Shown one piece after another: positions 27,999 through 35,771 of a stretch of DNA of 64,000 bases. The stretch covers positions 124,001 to 188,000 of the forward strand of contig NZ_BMEX01000001.1 of the NCBI RefSeq assembly GCF_014637345.1. The letters run 5' to 3'. The stretch is from Kroppenstedtia guangzhouensis. GTDB taxonomy: Bacteria; Bacillota; Bacilli; Thermoactinomycetales; DSM-45169. The position numbers and the translations under genes were made by a program. How positions within the stretch are numbered: the stretch's first letter is position 1; each line of letters starts with the position of its first letter. Below the pieces are notes generated by a model. The model did no database searches. It saw only the letters and a program-made list of their open reading frames with translations, and was not told the DNA's origin.

Positions 27999-28741
27999 TC
28001 TGCCCGATCGAATCGAAAGCCGATTCCCCGGTGATCATCGCCTTGGACTTTGCCTCTCCGCTGGAGGCGGATCCTTTTCTCGCTCTGTGGGGAGGGAGGG
28101 AAAAACCTTTTATCAAGGTGGGAGTGCAACTCTTTTACGCGGCGGGGCCGGTCTGGGTGAAGGAGCTCGTGGAAGCGGGGTACTCGGTTTTTCTCGACCT
28201 GAAACTGCATGACATTCCCCATACGGTGGCCGGTGCCGTCAGGTCCCTCACCGGTCTGGGGGTTCGCCTGCTCACCCTTCATGCTTCCGGGGGACGGACG
28301 ATGATGGAAGCGGCCCGGGAGGCAGCGGAAGCTTCCTCCGGTCCGGAACCTCCTCGACTGTTGGCGGTCACCCAGTTGACCAGTACTGATGACCGGATGT
28401 TGAACGAAGAGCTGGGCATTTCCGGATCAGTGCGGGATTCCGTCCTCCGCCTGGCCCGTCTGGCTCACCGTTCGGGGATCGACGGGGTGGTCTGCTCCGG
28501 GGAAGAGGCGGGCTGGATCAAAGAACAGGTATCCGGGGAGATGTTGACCGTGACCCCGGGGATCCGACTGGATGGACAGGAAAGAGGAGATCAAAAACGG
28601 GTGATGACGCCGGAGGCTGCGGTCCATGCCGGTGCCGATCTGTTGGTCGTGGGGCGCCCCATCACCCGGTCCGCTGATCCGGTGGCCACTTATGAGGCCA
28701 TTGTGGAACAAATCAAGAAAGGGAGGGGTCACCGTGAATAA
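27995..28741 (+). CDS. pyrF: orotidine 5'-phosphate decarboxylase
   Basis: Decarboxylates OMP to UMP. The 248-residue TIM barrel has [16 protein letters not shown], the catalytic [15 protein letters not shown] (D-K-x-x-D), the [16 protein letters not shown] strand, and the phosphate-binding end VTPGIR and [14 protein letters not shown]. In Bacillus pyrK and pyrD lie between carB and pyrF; here the two genes overlap by four bases, so dihydroorotate dehydrogenase must be encoded elsewhere. Its end overlaps the pyrE start. Confidence 0.96.
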   Translation: MICPIESKADSPVIIALDFASPLEADPFLALWGGREKPFIKVGVQLFYAAGPVWVKELVEAGYSVFLDLKLHDIPHTVAGAVRSLTGLGVRLLTLHASGGRTMMEAAREAAEASSGPEPPRLLAVTQLTSTDDRMLNEELGISGSVRDSVLRLARLAHRSGIDGVVCSGEEAGWIKEQVSGEMLTVTPGIRLDGQERGDQKRVMTPEAAVHAGADLLVVGRPITRSADPVATYEAIVEQIKKGRGHRE

Positions 28742-29324
28742 AAGGCAAACATGGCGGCTGGAAGAGGCGATGGAACGGACAGGAGTGCTGAAAGAGGGAC
28801 ATTTCTCCCTCTCCTCAGGCCGACACAGCGCTTGGTATATGCAGTGCGCCCAACTGCTCCAACATCCCGGGGAAGCAGAGGCGGCGGGAACAGCCTTGGC
28901 AGAGCTGTTCCGGGGCCAAAAGGTGGATGTGGTCGTCGGTCCCGCCCTCGGCGGAGTGATTATCGCCCATGAAACGGCACGTGCTCTCGGAGTGCGCTGT
29001 CTGTTCGCCGAACGGAAAGAAGGGAAGATGGTCCTGCGACGGGGCTTCACGCTCCACCCGGGGGAGCGGGTGCTGTTGACGGAGGATGTGGTTACCACCG
29101 GCGGCTCTGTGGGGGAAGTGGCTGACTTGGTGGAAGCCGAAGGCGCTGTAATGGTGGGCATCGCCTCCCTGGTCGACCGCAGCGGCGGCCGGACCTCTTT
29201 CCGGGTTCCATTTCGCTCCTTGCTGCAGCACACAATTGAAAGCTTTGACCCTGCCGACTGCCCTTTGTGCAAACAAGGGCTACCTGTGGAACAGCCGGGA
29301 AGCCGGCAGACAGAAAAAGTGTAA
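28734..29324 (+). CDS. pyrE: orotate phosphoribosyltransferase
   Basis: Transfers PRPP ribose phosphate to orotate. The 196-residue protein has the N-terminal orotate-binding LKEGHFSLSSGRHSAWYMQ, the VVGPALGGVIIAHETARALG core, FAERKEGKMVLRRGFTLHPG and the PRPP loop VLLTEDVVTTGGSVGEVADL. The LSSGRHS-type N-terminus is closer to the archaeal/Thermus-like PyrE group than to Bacillus PyrE. I placed the start at GTG 28734, 6 nt after AGGGAGGGG, overlapping the pyrF end; the upstream in-frame ATG at 28626 lies inside pyrF. It is the last gene of the operon. Confidence 0.95.
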   Translation: MNKRQTWRLEEAMERTGVLKEGHFSLSSGRHSAWYMQCAQLLQHPGEAEAAGTALAELFRGQKVDVVVGPALGGVIIAHETARALGVRCLFAERKEGKMVLRRGFTLHPGERVLLTEDVVTTGGSVGEVADLVEAEGAVMVGIASLVDRSGGRTSFRVPFRSLLQHTIESFDPADCPLCKQGLPVEQPGSRQTEKV

Positions 29325-29334
29325 CCCCCATTCC

Positions 29335-29373
29335 AACCGTTTCCGGGGATGCTCCACGGAAGCGGTTTTTTCG
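29335..29373 (+). terminator. terminator of the pyr operon
   Basis: AACCGTTTCCG and CGGAAGCGGTT with one G-U pair, followed by TTTT. Confidence 0.82.
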
Positions 29374-29451
29374 TCTATTCCTCCGGTATGTTGCCACCCC
29401 GACCCCAGTATACTGAAGAATGAACATGGTATCGGGACGGGAGTTGAAGAG

Positions 29452-29847
29452 ATGATCCGTTGGTTTCGAGCGGTGACGATATTGTGGGCGGGGGCTTTTG
29501 TCTTGATGTTGATCGGACTCTGGTTGGAAACGGCGCTCCATGTGGCAGCTGGATCGATGTTTGCCCTCTATGCGGGGAAACGGGTGTGGAACTCGCCTTC
29601 AGTGGTCCAGTCCGTCTACTTGATTCCGCTTGTCTTGGCGGCAGGAGTGATCTGGTGGGGGCTGGATCTGTCACTCCACTCCCATGAAGTGGGCATCTTG
29701 TATGTTCACGGAGTGATCCCATATATCCGGCACACTTTGTCAGTGCTGTTCTCTTCTGAGGGGGTCTGGTTCAGTCTGTTGACCTGGCTCAACCTGGGCT
29801 TGATGGGGGGGATCGTGTTCGTGCTGGAGAAGAGACAGAGCACCTGA
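29452..29847 (+). CDS. hypothetical four-pass membrane protein
   Basis: A 131-residue protein made almost wholly of four hydrophobic segments, beginning MIRWFRAVTILWAGAFVLML and ending with a short charged tail (FVLEKRQST). I do not recognise the family. A TATACT box at 29410 and a purine-rich GGGAGTTGAAGAG before ATG 29452 support expression. The longer frame to 29236 overlaps the end of pyrE and the operon terminator and is not credible. It stands alone between the pyr operon and a dispersed hairpin element. Confidence 0.65.
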   Translation: MIRWFRAVTILWAGAFVLMLIGLWLETALHVAAGSMFALYAGKRVWNSPSVVQSVYLIPLVLAAGVIWWGLDLSLHSHEVGILYVHGVIPYIRHTLSVLFSSEGVWFSLLTWLNLGLMGGIVFVLEKRQST

Positions 29848-29894
29848 GTTTTGAAAACCGGCTCCTGTCAGATTTTTAAGGTCAACCCGTCTAT

Positions 29895-30035
29895 GGAAGG
29901 AGTTGTGAAAAACTACGCCACAGGAGGGTTGGTTTCACATGGGGTGTCTTCGGCTCTCCAGAACTTTTGCACGGAATGTGAAACCCCATCCCGACTGACT
30001 CAGAAAACACTAAAATCCAAGGATTCCAGGGTTTC
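29895..30035 (+). repeat. dispersed hairpin element, copy 3
   Basis: Left arm GGGTTGGTTTCACAT (29926-29940) pairs with ATGTGAAACCCCATCCC (29976-29992). Upstream AGTTGTGAAAAACTACG..CACAGGAG and downstream CCCGACTGACTCAGAAAACA, CTAAAATCCAAGGATTCCAG, GGT follow the family pattern. The loop is less conserved than in copies 1, 2 and 4. Confidence 0.78.
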
Positions 30036-30196
30036 GTGTCCGATGGGTAGATTTCTCTTGAAAAGTTTTGGAACCTATGAGACTCTCTTAATAAAAGAGT
30101 GTTAAACTCTTGTGTGGGCACAAGGAACTCTCGTTTTTGAACAGAACAAACAGAATGGTTGTTGGATCAACAGAGAGAATGGGAGAGGACTTAGTT

Positions 30197-31156
30197 ATGA
30201 AGGGGACCTTGTTGCGCACGGGGCTCTTTTTGTTTATGGCCACCTGGGTGGGCTTTTCCACAGCCTGGAATGCTTCCTATGCGAGCCAAGCGGGGAAGCG
30301 ATTCCTAACTGCTTCGGAGGAAAAGTCTACGGGGGCGGTGAAGACGCCTTCTTCCAGGTCCGAGTCCCGGAAAACGCAAGGGGAGACAGGAGATCGCGAA
30401 CTGGAAAAACAAGCTCCAAAAGAGGAAATCAAGCAGAAACCGGAGTCACAGCAGGCGGTTCAGAAACAGCCGGAGGAGAAGCAGGTCGCCCAGGGGACGG
30501 AAGGGGCCCGGGAGAAGGCAGAGAAGAAGGCGAACCTCCCGCTGGTAGTTTACCAGGGACCGACAGAGAAGAAACAGGTGGCCCTCACTTTTGATGATGG
30601 TCCGGACAGGACTTACACGCCCCGGGTGCTGGATATACTCAAACGGGAACAAATTCCGGCCACCTTTTTTGTCGTCGGGAAAGAGGTGAACCGAAACGGG
30701 GAGGTGGCCCAACGGATCGTCTCCGAAGGTCATGTGATCGCCAACCACACTTGGAGTCACCTGTATCTGCCCGGCCTGCCCGACAAACGTGTCCAGGGGG
30801 AGCTGAACCGCACCGTCCAGGCAGTGCAACAGGCGACCGGCAAAAAGATGTCCCTGATGCGCCCACCCTACGGGGCAGTGAAAGGGAAAGAAGAACGGAT
30901 CACCCATACCGGACACCGGATCATCAACTGGGATGTCGACACCCGTGACTGGAAGCCGGGACGCACCTCTCAACAGATCTTGTCGGCGGTGAAAAAGCAT
31001 ACGGTTCCGGGAAGTATCGTCCTGATGCACTCCGGCGGAGGCAACCGCTCCGCCACAGTACAGGCTCTGCCTGAGATCATCCACTATCTGAAACAACAGG
31101 GGTATGAGTTTGTCACTGTGGATCAAATGTTGGATGTCCCTGCCTACATAGACTGA
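30197..31156 (+). CDS. polysaccharide deacetylase (NodB domain), secreted or membrane-anchored
   Basis: A 319-residue protein with an N-terminal signal or anchor (MKGTLLRTGLFLFMATWVGF), a Lys/Glu/Gln-rich linker of about 80 residues, and a NodB domain. The five catalytic motifs are present: TFDDGPDRTYTPRVLDIL, IANHTWSHLYLP, MRPPYGAVKGKE, NWDVDTRDWKPG and VLMHSGGGNRSATVQALPEI. Such enzymes remove N-acetyl groups from peptidoglycan or other amino-sugar polymers; in spore formers some (PdaA, PdaB) act on the cortex. I chose ATG 30197 behind GGGAGAGG; the frame extends upstream to 30110 without a signal peptide. Confidence 0.88.
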   Translation: MKGTLLRTGLFLFMATWVGFSTAWNASYASQAGKRFLTASEEKSTGAVKTPSSRSESRKTQGETGDRELEKQAPKEEIKQKPESQQAVQKQPEEKQVAQGTEGAREKAEKKANLPLVVYQGPTEKKQVALTFDDGPDRTYTPRVLDILKREQIPATFFVVGKEVNRNGEVAQRIVSEGHVIANHTWSHLYLPGLPDKRVQGELNRTVQAVQQATGKKMSLMRPPYGAVKGKEERITHTGHRIINWDVDTRDWKPGRTSQQILSAVKKHTVPGSIVLMHSGGGNRSATVQALPEIIHYLKQQGYEFVTVDQMLDVPAYID

Positions 31157-31163
31157 ATTACAG

Positions 31164-31192
31164 AAACCCGGCTCCCAGGAGCCGGGCTTTTG
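31164..31192 (+). terminator. terminator after the polysaccharide deacetylase
   Basis: CCCGGCTCC-CA-GGAGCCGGG followed by CTTTT. The next 130 bp (31193-31322) hold nothing recognisable. Confidence 0.85.
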
Positions 31193-31322
31193 GCGTGGAT
31201 TTGGGTTTCAAATGGTGAAGTGGAAGTGGAAAGGGGGCTGAAATGGAGTTGCGCCTCCCCGCCGGGGGTACTCCTCTGCCGTTGGAGGCGGTTGGCCGCC
31301 CAGATAAAGGAGAGGACCCGCC

Positions 31323-31700
31323 TCAATCCCCATCGACGGTTTCCACCGGATGCCGATCTGGATCAGGTGAGTCCGATGCACCGGATCCTTCTCCCAGATT
31401 GAGCCCGATCACCCCGAGAACGATCAGCAAAATCGAGCCGGCTTTCCACCAAGTCATCGATTCCTGGAAAATCAGATACCCGATCACGGCGATGGCAGCC
31501 GTGCCCAGACCGGACCAGACGGCGTATGCGACGCTTACCGGCACGTGCTTCAATGATAACGTCAGGCCGGCAAAGGCCAAAATATAAAAAACAACCATCC
31601 CCAGGGAAGGCCACAATTTGGTGAATCCATAGGAGAGCTTCATCGACATGGTACCGGCAACTTCGAAAAGGATGGCAAAGATCAAATAAACCCAATGCAT
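31323..31700 (-). CDS. small multidrug resistance (SMR) family transporter
   Basis: A 125-residue EmrE-like protein with four membrane helices. The conserved membrane glutamate lies in LIFAILFEVAGTMSMKLSYG; the other signatures are VPVSVAYAVWSGLGTAAIAV (GTA motif) and GYLIFQESMTWWKAGSILLI. SMR proteins exchange protons for cationic drugs or guanidinium. The acidic tail after GLNLGEGSGA is longer than usual. Only one SMR subunit is present, so it should work as a homodimer. ATG 31700 is the natural start. Confidence 0.9.
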   Translation of the reverse strand: MHWVYLIFAILFEVAGTMSMKLSYGFTKLWPSLGMVVFYILAFAGLTLSLKHVPVSVAYAVWSGLGTAAIAVIGYLIFQESMTWWKAGSILLIVLGVIGLNLGEGSGASDSPDPDRHPVETVDGD

Positions 31701-32162
31701 GTGAATTCACATCCTTTACTGAATCCGGATCGACAGCCGGGATTGGGAGAAAAGGAGTTTCATGTAGATGTTATATGAACGGGTCGGCCAAGGCAATATG
31801 ACAGAAGTCTATCCTCTGGATGAGGACGGATGATCAAGATTTTTGCAAACGGGTTGAGATGAACAATTGAGATCCCTGAATAGGAAAGAGAGTGAATGAG
31901 AGCAGTTGAAGGCGGGAGAGTCTTCCGGACAGATGTGGTGACAGCCATATTTCAGGTGGGAAACAGGGGGGCGGCCGCCACCTTCCCGTCCTCAAAACCA
32001 CCTCCTGGTCATCGACAGTCCGATCATATGAGAATCAGGACTCATTCTGGGATCTGCCACAATTTAAGGTTTGTGGAGATCCCGCGGGATGACCAACCAT
32101 ACGCTTATCGTATCCCTGTCATAAGGTATACAGAAAAGCAGATGGGAAGGAGGTCATCCACC
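31701..32162. other. intergenic region without a recognised gene
   Basis: About 460 bp between the SMR gene and the small Phe/Pro-rich gene. An open frame on the plus strand from 31896 lacks a ribosome site and is not protein-like. CATAAGGTA at 32120-32128 fits the -10 consensus CATAnnnTA of mother-cell sigma factors (sigma-E/K) and lies just before the next gene; this is weak evidence. Confidence 0.4.
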
Positions 32163-32411
32163 ATGAGAGGAAGCCATCCCAAATACCGGTCTGCCCCCCA
32201 TCGCGTGCCAGTCCGTCGCAGCCAGCCGGTTCCGATGGTTCGGACCGCCAACGGGTATGCTGTCCCGATGCAAACAAAAGTGGCTTTGGGGAAAGGAAAA
32301 CCGAATCCGAAGACGGAGGAGGTACTATTTTTCTTTCCACCGTTTTTCTTCCCACCGCCTTTCTTCTTTTTCGGTCCCTTCAGCCCCTTCGGTGCAAGAT
32401 TTTTCATCTAA
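32163..32411 (+). CDS. small basic protein with Phe/Pro-rich C-terminus (unknown function)
   Basis: An 82-residue protein preceded by a very good ribosome site (GGGAAGGAGG, 9 nt before ATG 32163) and followed by a terminator, so it looks like a true gene. The first 60 residues are basic with repeated Pro-Val-Arg/Pro-Met-Val-Arg elements (APHRVPVRRSQPVPMVRTAN). The last 25 consist almost only of Phe and Pro (LFFFPPFFFPPPFFFFGPF, then SPFGARFFI). This tail is too interrupted by proline for a normal membrane helix. I do not recognise the family. A spore-coat or spore-envelope role is conceivable from composition and a possible mother-cell -10 box, but it is speculation. Confidence 0.6.
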   Translation: MRGSHPKYRSAPHRVPVRRSQPVPMVRTANGYAVPMQTKVALGKGKPNPKTEEVLFFFPPFFFPPPFFFFGPFSPFGARFFI

Positions 32412-32432
32412 AAGAACATTCCCCTATGAAAG

Positions 32433-32466
32433 CCCCCGTCATTTGTGACGGGGTTTTTTGTTTTTT
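32433..32466 (+). terminator. terminator after the Phe/Pro-rich gene
   Basis: CCCCGTC-ATTTGT-GACGGGG followed by TTTTTTG. Downstream to 32591 nothing further is recognisable. Confidence 0.85.
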
Positions 32467-32591
32467 CGTCCCCCATCGCTGATACACGAGCCTCATAACG
32501 TGATCGGACGGATGCCGGGGGATCGGCTGTTTTTACAGAATCCCCGATTGGGATATAATAGAAAACCGGATGAAACACGCTTGGATCAGAT

Positions 32592-33684
32592 TCACTGATT
32601 GACCAAACTCATATACCAGTTCCAATCCCACAATGGACCGGGGTCGGTGTGTGTGGCGCCGGGGACTTGATTGTGTCCGATGATGTGATTCCGATCCCGG
32701 GGAATGCCGTAAGTGTCACACAACCATCGGGTGAGGGCGGCGGAAGAGCGGTACAGGGAGTCTGTGTACCATCCCGGTTGCTCGACGTACCCTTCATGTT
32801 CGATCCCGATGCTGTGCACATTGTAATCCCAGTTGCCCGCATGCCAGGCGATATCCTTGTTTTGAACCATCTGGGTGACCTCTCCGTCACTGGAGCGGAT
32901 GACGTAGTGGGCGCTGACATTGGAGTCCGGGTTTTGAAACCAACTGATCGAGCCGGCATAGGAACCCTGGGTAGTGTGAATGATCACATACTGGATCCGT
33001 TTCCCGTCTCCCTCACGGTTGGCGGCGGTGTAGTTACTGCTGTGGGCGGCGATCCAACGGGCGTTGGGGTAATCCGGGGTGGATTTTTTCCCGATCGGTT
33101 TTTTTGCTTTCTCATATTTACCTTTGTATGGTTTTACCTTTGTGGGGGATAAGAGGAGGGTTTCCCCTTTCACCTTTCTCTTGGCTCCGCTTTGTATCAC
33201 CTGGAAGACTTCATCCGTGTAAATGCGGGTGACGGCTTCATCCTGATACCCGGCGTACTCCGCCACCACGGTATACCATTGTCCCAGCTTCTCGGGCAGG
33301 TGACCGCCGTTCTGTTTCTTGGCAATCCAAGCCAAAACGGCGGCACCGCCCCGGATGTTCAGGGGGATCTCTGTTTTGAGACGTTCCGGGGATTCGCCCA
33401 GCAGGCGGCTGGCTTGTCCCAAGGTGTGATGGTTGGGGTTATCCACCAAGTGCATCATCCCGTACCCATTCAGGTGGCTGGGTTGGCCTTGGTGATCATT
33501 CCAGCGGGTTTCTGCATAGCTGACCGCCATCAGCAACTGGACCGGCACATCAAATTCCGCTGCGGCTGCCTCAAAAGCGTGTTGCAAAAAGTAGTGATCC
33601 TCAGAGGCCCACACCTCCGGGGAGATCAGAAGAGTGACGACCAGCACCATTTACCAGTAAGTACGTACATCCTCTTTTGAACAT
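32592..33684 (-). CDS. N-acetylmuramoyl-L-alanine amidase (amidase_2), signal peptide interrupted by a one-base frameshift
   Basis: The continuous frame runs 33650-32592 (352 codons). Its N-terminal third resembles a lytic-transglycosylase-like fold (SYAETRWNDH, GYGMMHLVDNPN) and its C-terminal part is a zinc amidase_2 domain (YVIIHTTQGSYAGSISWFQN, NVSAHYVIRSSDGEV, SIGIEHEG, IIGHNQVPGATHTDPG). The frame starts after a stop, in the middle of a hydrophobic signal. In the other frame ATG 33684, 6 nt after GGAAGGGAG, encodes MFKRGCTYLLV and then drifts out. Removing one A from the AAA at 33651 joins it to MVLVVTLLISPEVWASED, a complete signal peptide. The protein should be secreted and act on cell wall. 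Confidence 0.85.
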
Positions 33685-33764
33685 CACAAACTCCCTTCCG
33701 ATACTTCAGTCATCAGAATAGATTGAATTCAAGAATACACATTTCCTTCCATACTTTTGAAAAT

Positions 33765-33786
33765 GAAAAGGAGGCCGGCGGCCTCC
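33765..33786 (-). terminator. terminator of rqcH
   Basis: On the minus strand GGAGGCC-GCC-GGCCTCC followed by TTTTC, just beyond the rqcH stop. Confidence 0.8.
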
Positions 33787-33794
33787 GTTGCGGG

Positions 33795-35501
33795 TCAACC
33801 CTGTTTCAATTTGCGGATCTCACTCTCTTCCGGCGTGACATAGAGCGTTTTCTGCTCTTCGTAGATGACAAAGCCGGGAGGGGTGCCGGAAGGTTTCTTC
33901 ACATGCTTGATCAAGGTGTGATCCACCGGGACCTGACTGGATTCCCGGGCTTTGCTGTGCCAAGCGGCCAGCATCGCCGCCTCATGAAGAGTCGCCTCCC
34001 CGAAATTCTTTCCCCGGATGACCACATGGGAGCCCGGGATCTCTTTGGTATGAAGCCAAGTATCGGTGGGGGAGGCGATCCGGTGGGTGAGGAGATCGTT
34101 CTGCTTGTTGTTCCGCCCCACCAGTATCGGAATCCCTTCCGATGAAAAGTAAGTCTCCGGTTCCGGTTTACGGGTCTGTTTTTTACGCTTTTTTTGCGGT
34201 TTGGCCTTGAGCCAACCTTCCTCCTGAAGCTCCTCCTTGATCTCTTCCGCTTCCCGGGGACCGGCATCCTGCAATTGGACCAGGACGGTTTCCAGGTACT
34301 CGTTTTCCCGGCGGGTTTTTTCGGTCTGCTCCCGGTTCCATTTCCGAGCGGATTTGGCCTTGTTGTACAGCCGGAAGTAACGCTGGGCGTTTTCCGAGGG
34401 GGTGAGCCGGGAGTCGAGGGGGATGGTCACCTCCGGTGATTCCGGGTCATAGTAGTTGACAACTTTCAGCCGCCGATCCCCCCGCTTCACCTGGTGCATA
34501 AAGGAAGTGAGGAGTTCCCCATAGATTCGGTAGGTCTCCGCCTTTTCAGTCTCGGACCATTCCTGTGTCAGCTTCGCAATCTTGGTTTCATTTTTGTCGA
34601 GGATGTTTTTCAGATTTCGAATCAGATCGTGGTTTTGTTGCCGGGCCCGGTCCCGTTCGGCTTTTCCATGAAAAAAGGATTCCAGGCAACGGCTGACTGA
34701 ATCGAAGGTTTCCCGTTCCCCCTGGAGATGGGTGAGGCGGATGACAGAGAAAGCCGGTTTGCGGTCATACACGATTTGGGGATGGTACAGGTGGTTTTGG
34801 ACCTCATCCATCAAGTGGTGAAAAGCGGACCAAAGTTGTTCCCGATCCCCCAGACCGCTCCGGTGAAGGATCTCCCGGGCGGTCTGGGGGCCGATCCCGG
34901 CAAACCGGGCCACGATCTGTCGGTCCAGTTTTCCCTGATTGAAATGGAGGGAGCGTAGAAACTCTTCCCGGTCGGCAGACAATGGATCTTTTTTGTCCTG
35001 CTCCGGAGGGGCCTGGTAGAGGAGACCTGGCATCACCTGGCGGTGACGGCTGATGTCCGGGGTGACCCGCCGGATGCCGTCCAGAATTTTCCCTGAGGCC
35101 GGATCGATCAGGATGATGTTGCTGTGCCGTCCCATCACCTCCACCACGAGGCGGCGGATCACTTCGTCCCCCAGCTCATCCCGGCCGCGAAGATCCACAT
35201 GTACGATCCGTTCCATCCCGATTTGGCGGATTCCCTCGATCACACCCCCTTCGCAGTGTTTCCGCAACAACATGCAGAACATCGGCGGGGCCAGGGGGTT
35301 TTCCGTCGGCTCTTTCGTCAGGTGAAGGCGGGGATAGGCGGGGTGGGCCGACAGGAGCAGTCGCCGATTCCTGCCGCCGGCGCGGACATGAAAGATCAGA
35401 TCCGTTTCCCCCGGCTGATAGATCTTGGTCACCCGGCCCCCGATCAGCACCTCCTCCAACTCGTGAACCACAGCCCGGATTGCGATTCCATCTATGGACA
35501 T
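33795..35501 (-). CDS. rqcH: Rqc2/RqcH family NFACT protein (ribosome quality control, formerly fibronectin-binding A)
   Basis: RqcH binds obstructed 50S subunits and recruits tRNA-Ala to add C-terminal alanine tails that mark stalled chains for ClpXP. The 568-residue protein has the NFACT-N domain (MSIDGIAIRAVVHELEEVLI, GGRVTKIYQPGE; the conserved GRHSNIILID), a helix-hairpin-helix region (FAGIGPQTAREILHRSG), a long coiled coil around residues 280-420 and the NFACT-R domain (ILVGRNNKQNDLLTHRIASP, TDTWLHTKEIPGSHVVIRGK). YlmH at 6.5 kb works in the same pathway in Bacillus. It is divergent from the Ca2+ ATPase, whereas yloA and yloB lie side by side in Bacillus. Confidence 0.95.
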   Translation of the reverse strand: MSIDGIAIRAVVHELEEVLIGGRVTKIYQPGETDLIFHVRAGGRNRRLLLSAHPAYPRLHLTKEPTENPLAPPMFCMLLRKHCEGGVIEGIRQIGMERIVHVDLRGRDELGDEVIRRLVVEVMGRHSNIILIDPASGKILDGIRRVTPDISRHRQVMPGLLYQAPPEQDKKDPLSADREEFLRSLHFNQGKLDRQIVARFAGIGPQTAREILHRSGLGDREQLWSAFHHLMDEVQNHLYHPQIVYDRKPAFSVIRLTHLQGERETFDSVSRCLESFFHGKAERDRARQQNHDLIRNLKNILDKNETKIAKLTQEWSETEKAETYRIYGELLTSFMHQVKRGDRRLKVVNYYDPESPEVTIPLDSRLTPSENAQRYFRLYNKAKSARKWNREQTEKTRRENEYLETVLVQLQDAGPREAEEIKEELQEEGWLKAKPQKKRKKQTRKPEPETYFSSEGIPILVGRNNKQNDLLTHRIASPTDTWLHTKEIPGSHVVIRGKNFGEATLHEAAMLAAWHSKARESSQVPVDHTLIKHVKKPSGTPPGFVIYEEQKTLYVTPEESEIRKLKQG

Positions 35502-35771
35502 CGGTTATTTCACCTCTCATTGCAGCGGGAAAAATCTATCTTTCAGTATAGCATGAAGGATTCCATTCTGTGGACTCGATCACAAGGTTTGAAGAGGGGA
35601 GGACGGATCGTTTTCAGGGTTACAAATCCCGACTCCCGGTTGAAAAAAACCAACATCTTCAAGTCTGCCGAGTTCCGGACCCACCCAACGTCTCTTTTTC
35701 CCCGGGCATGATTCACAGCCTGTCTGAATATGGTTAGCATGAGATGCATTTGGGACAAAGGGGGAGGGAAC

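Noticed and set aside
31896-32162. N-terminal extension of the Phe/Pro-rich protein back to 31896
   Set aside because: The strong ribosome site stands before ATG 32163, and the upstream part is not protein-like.
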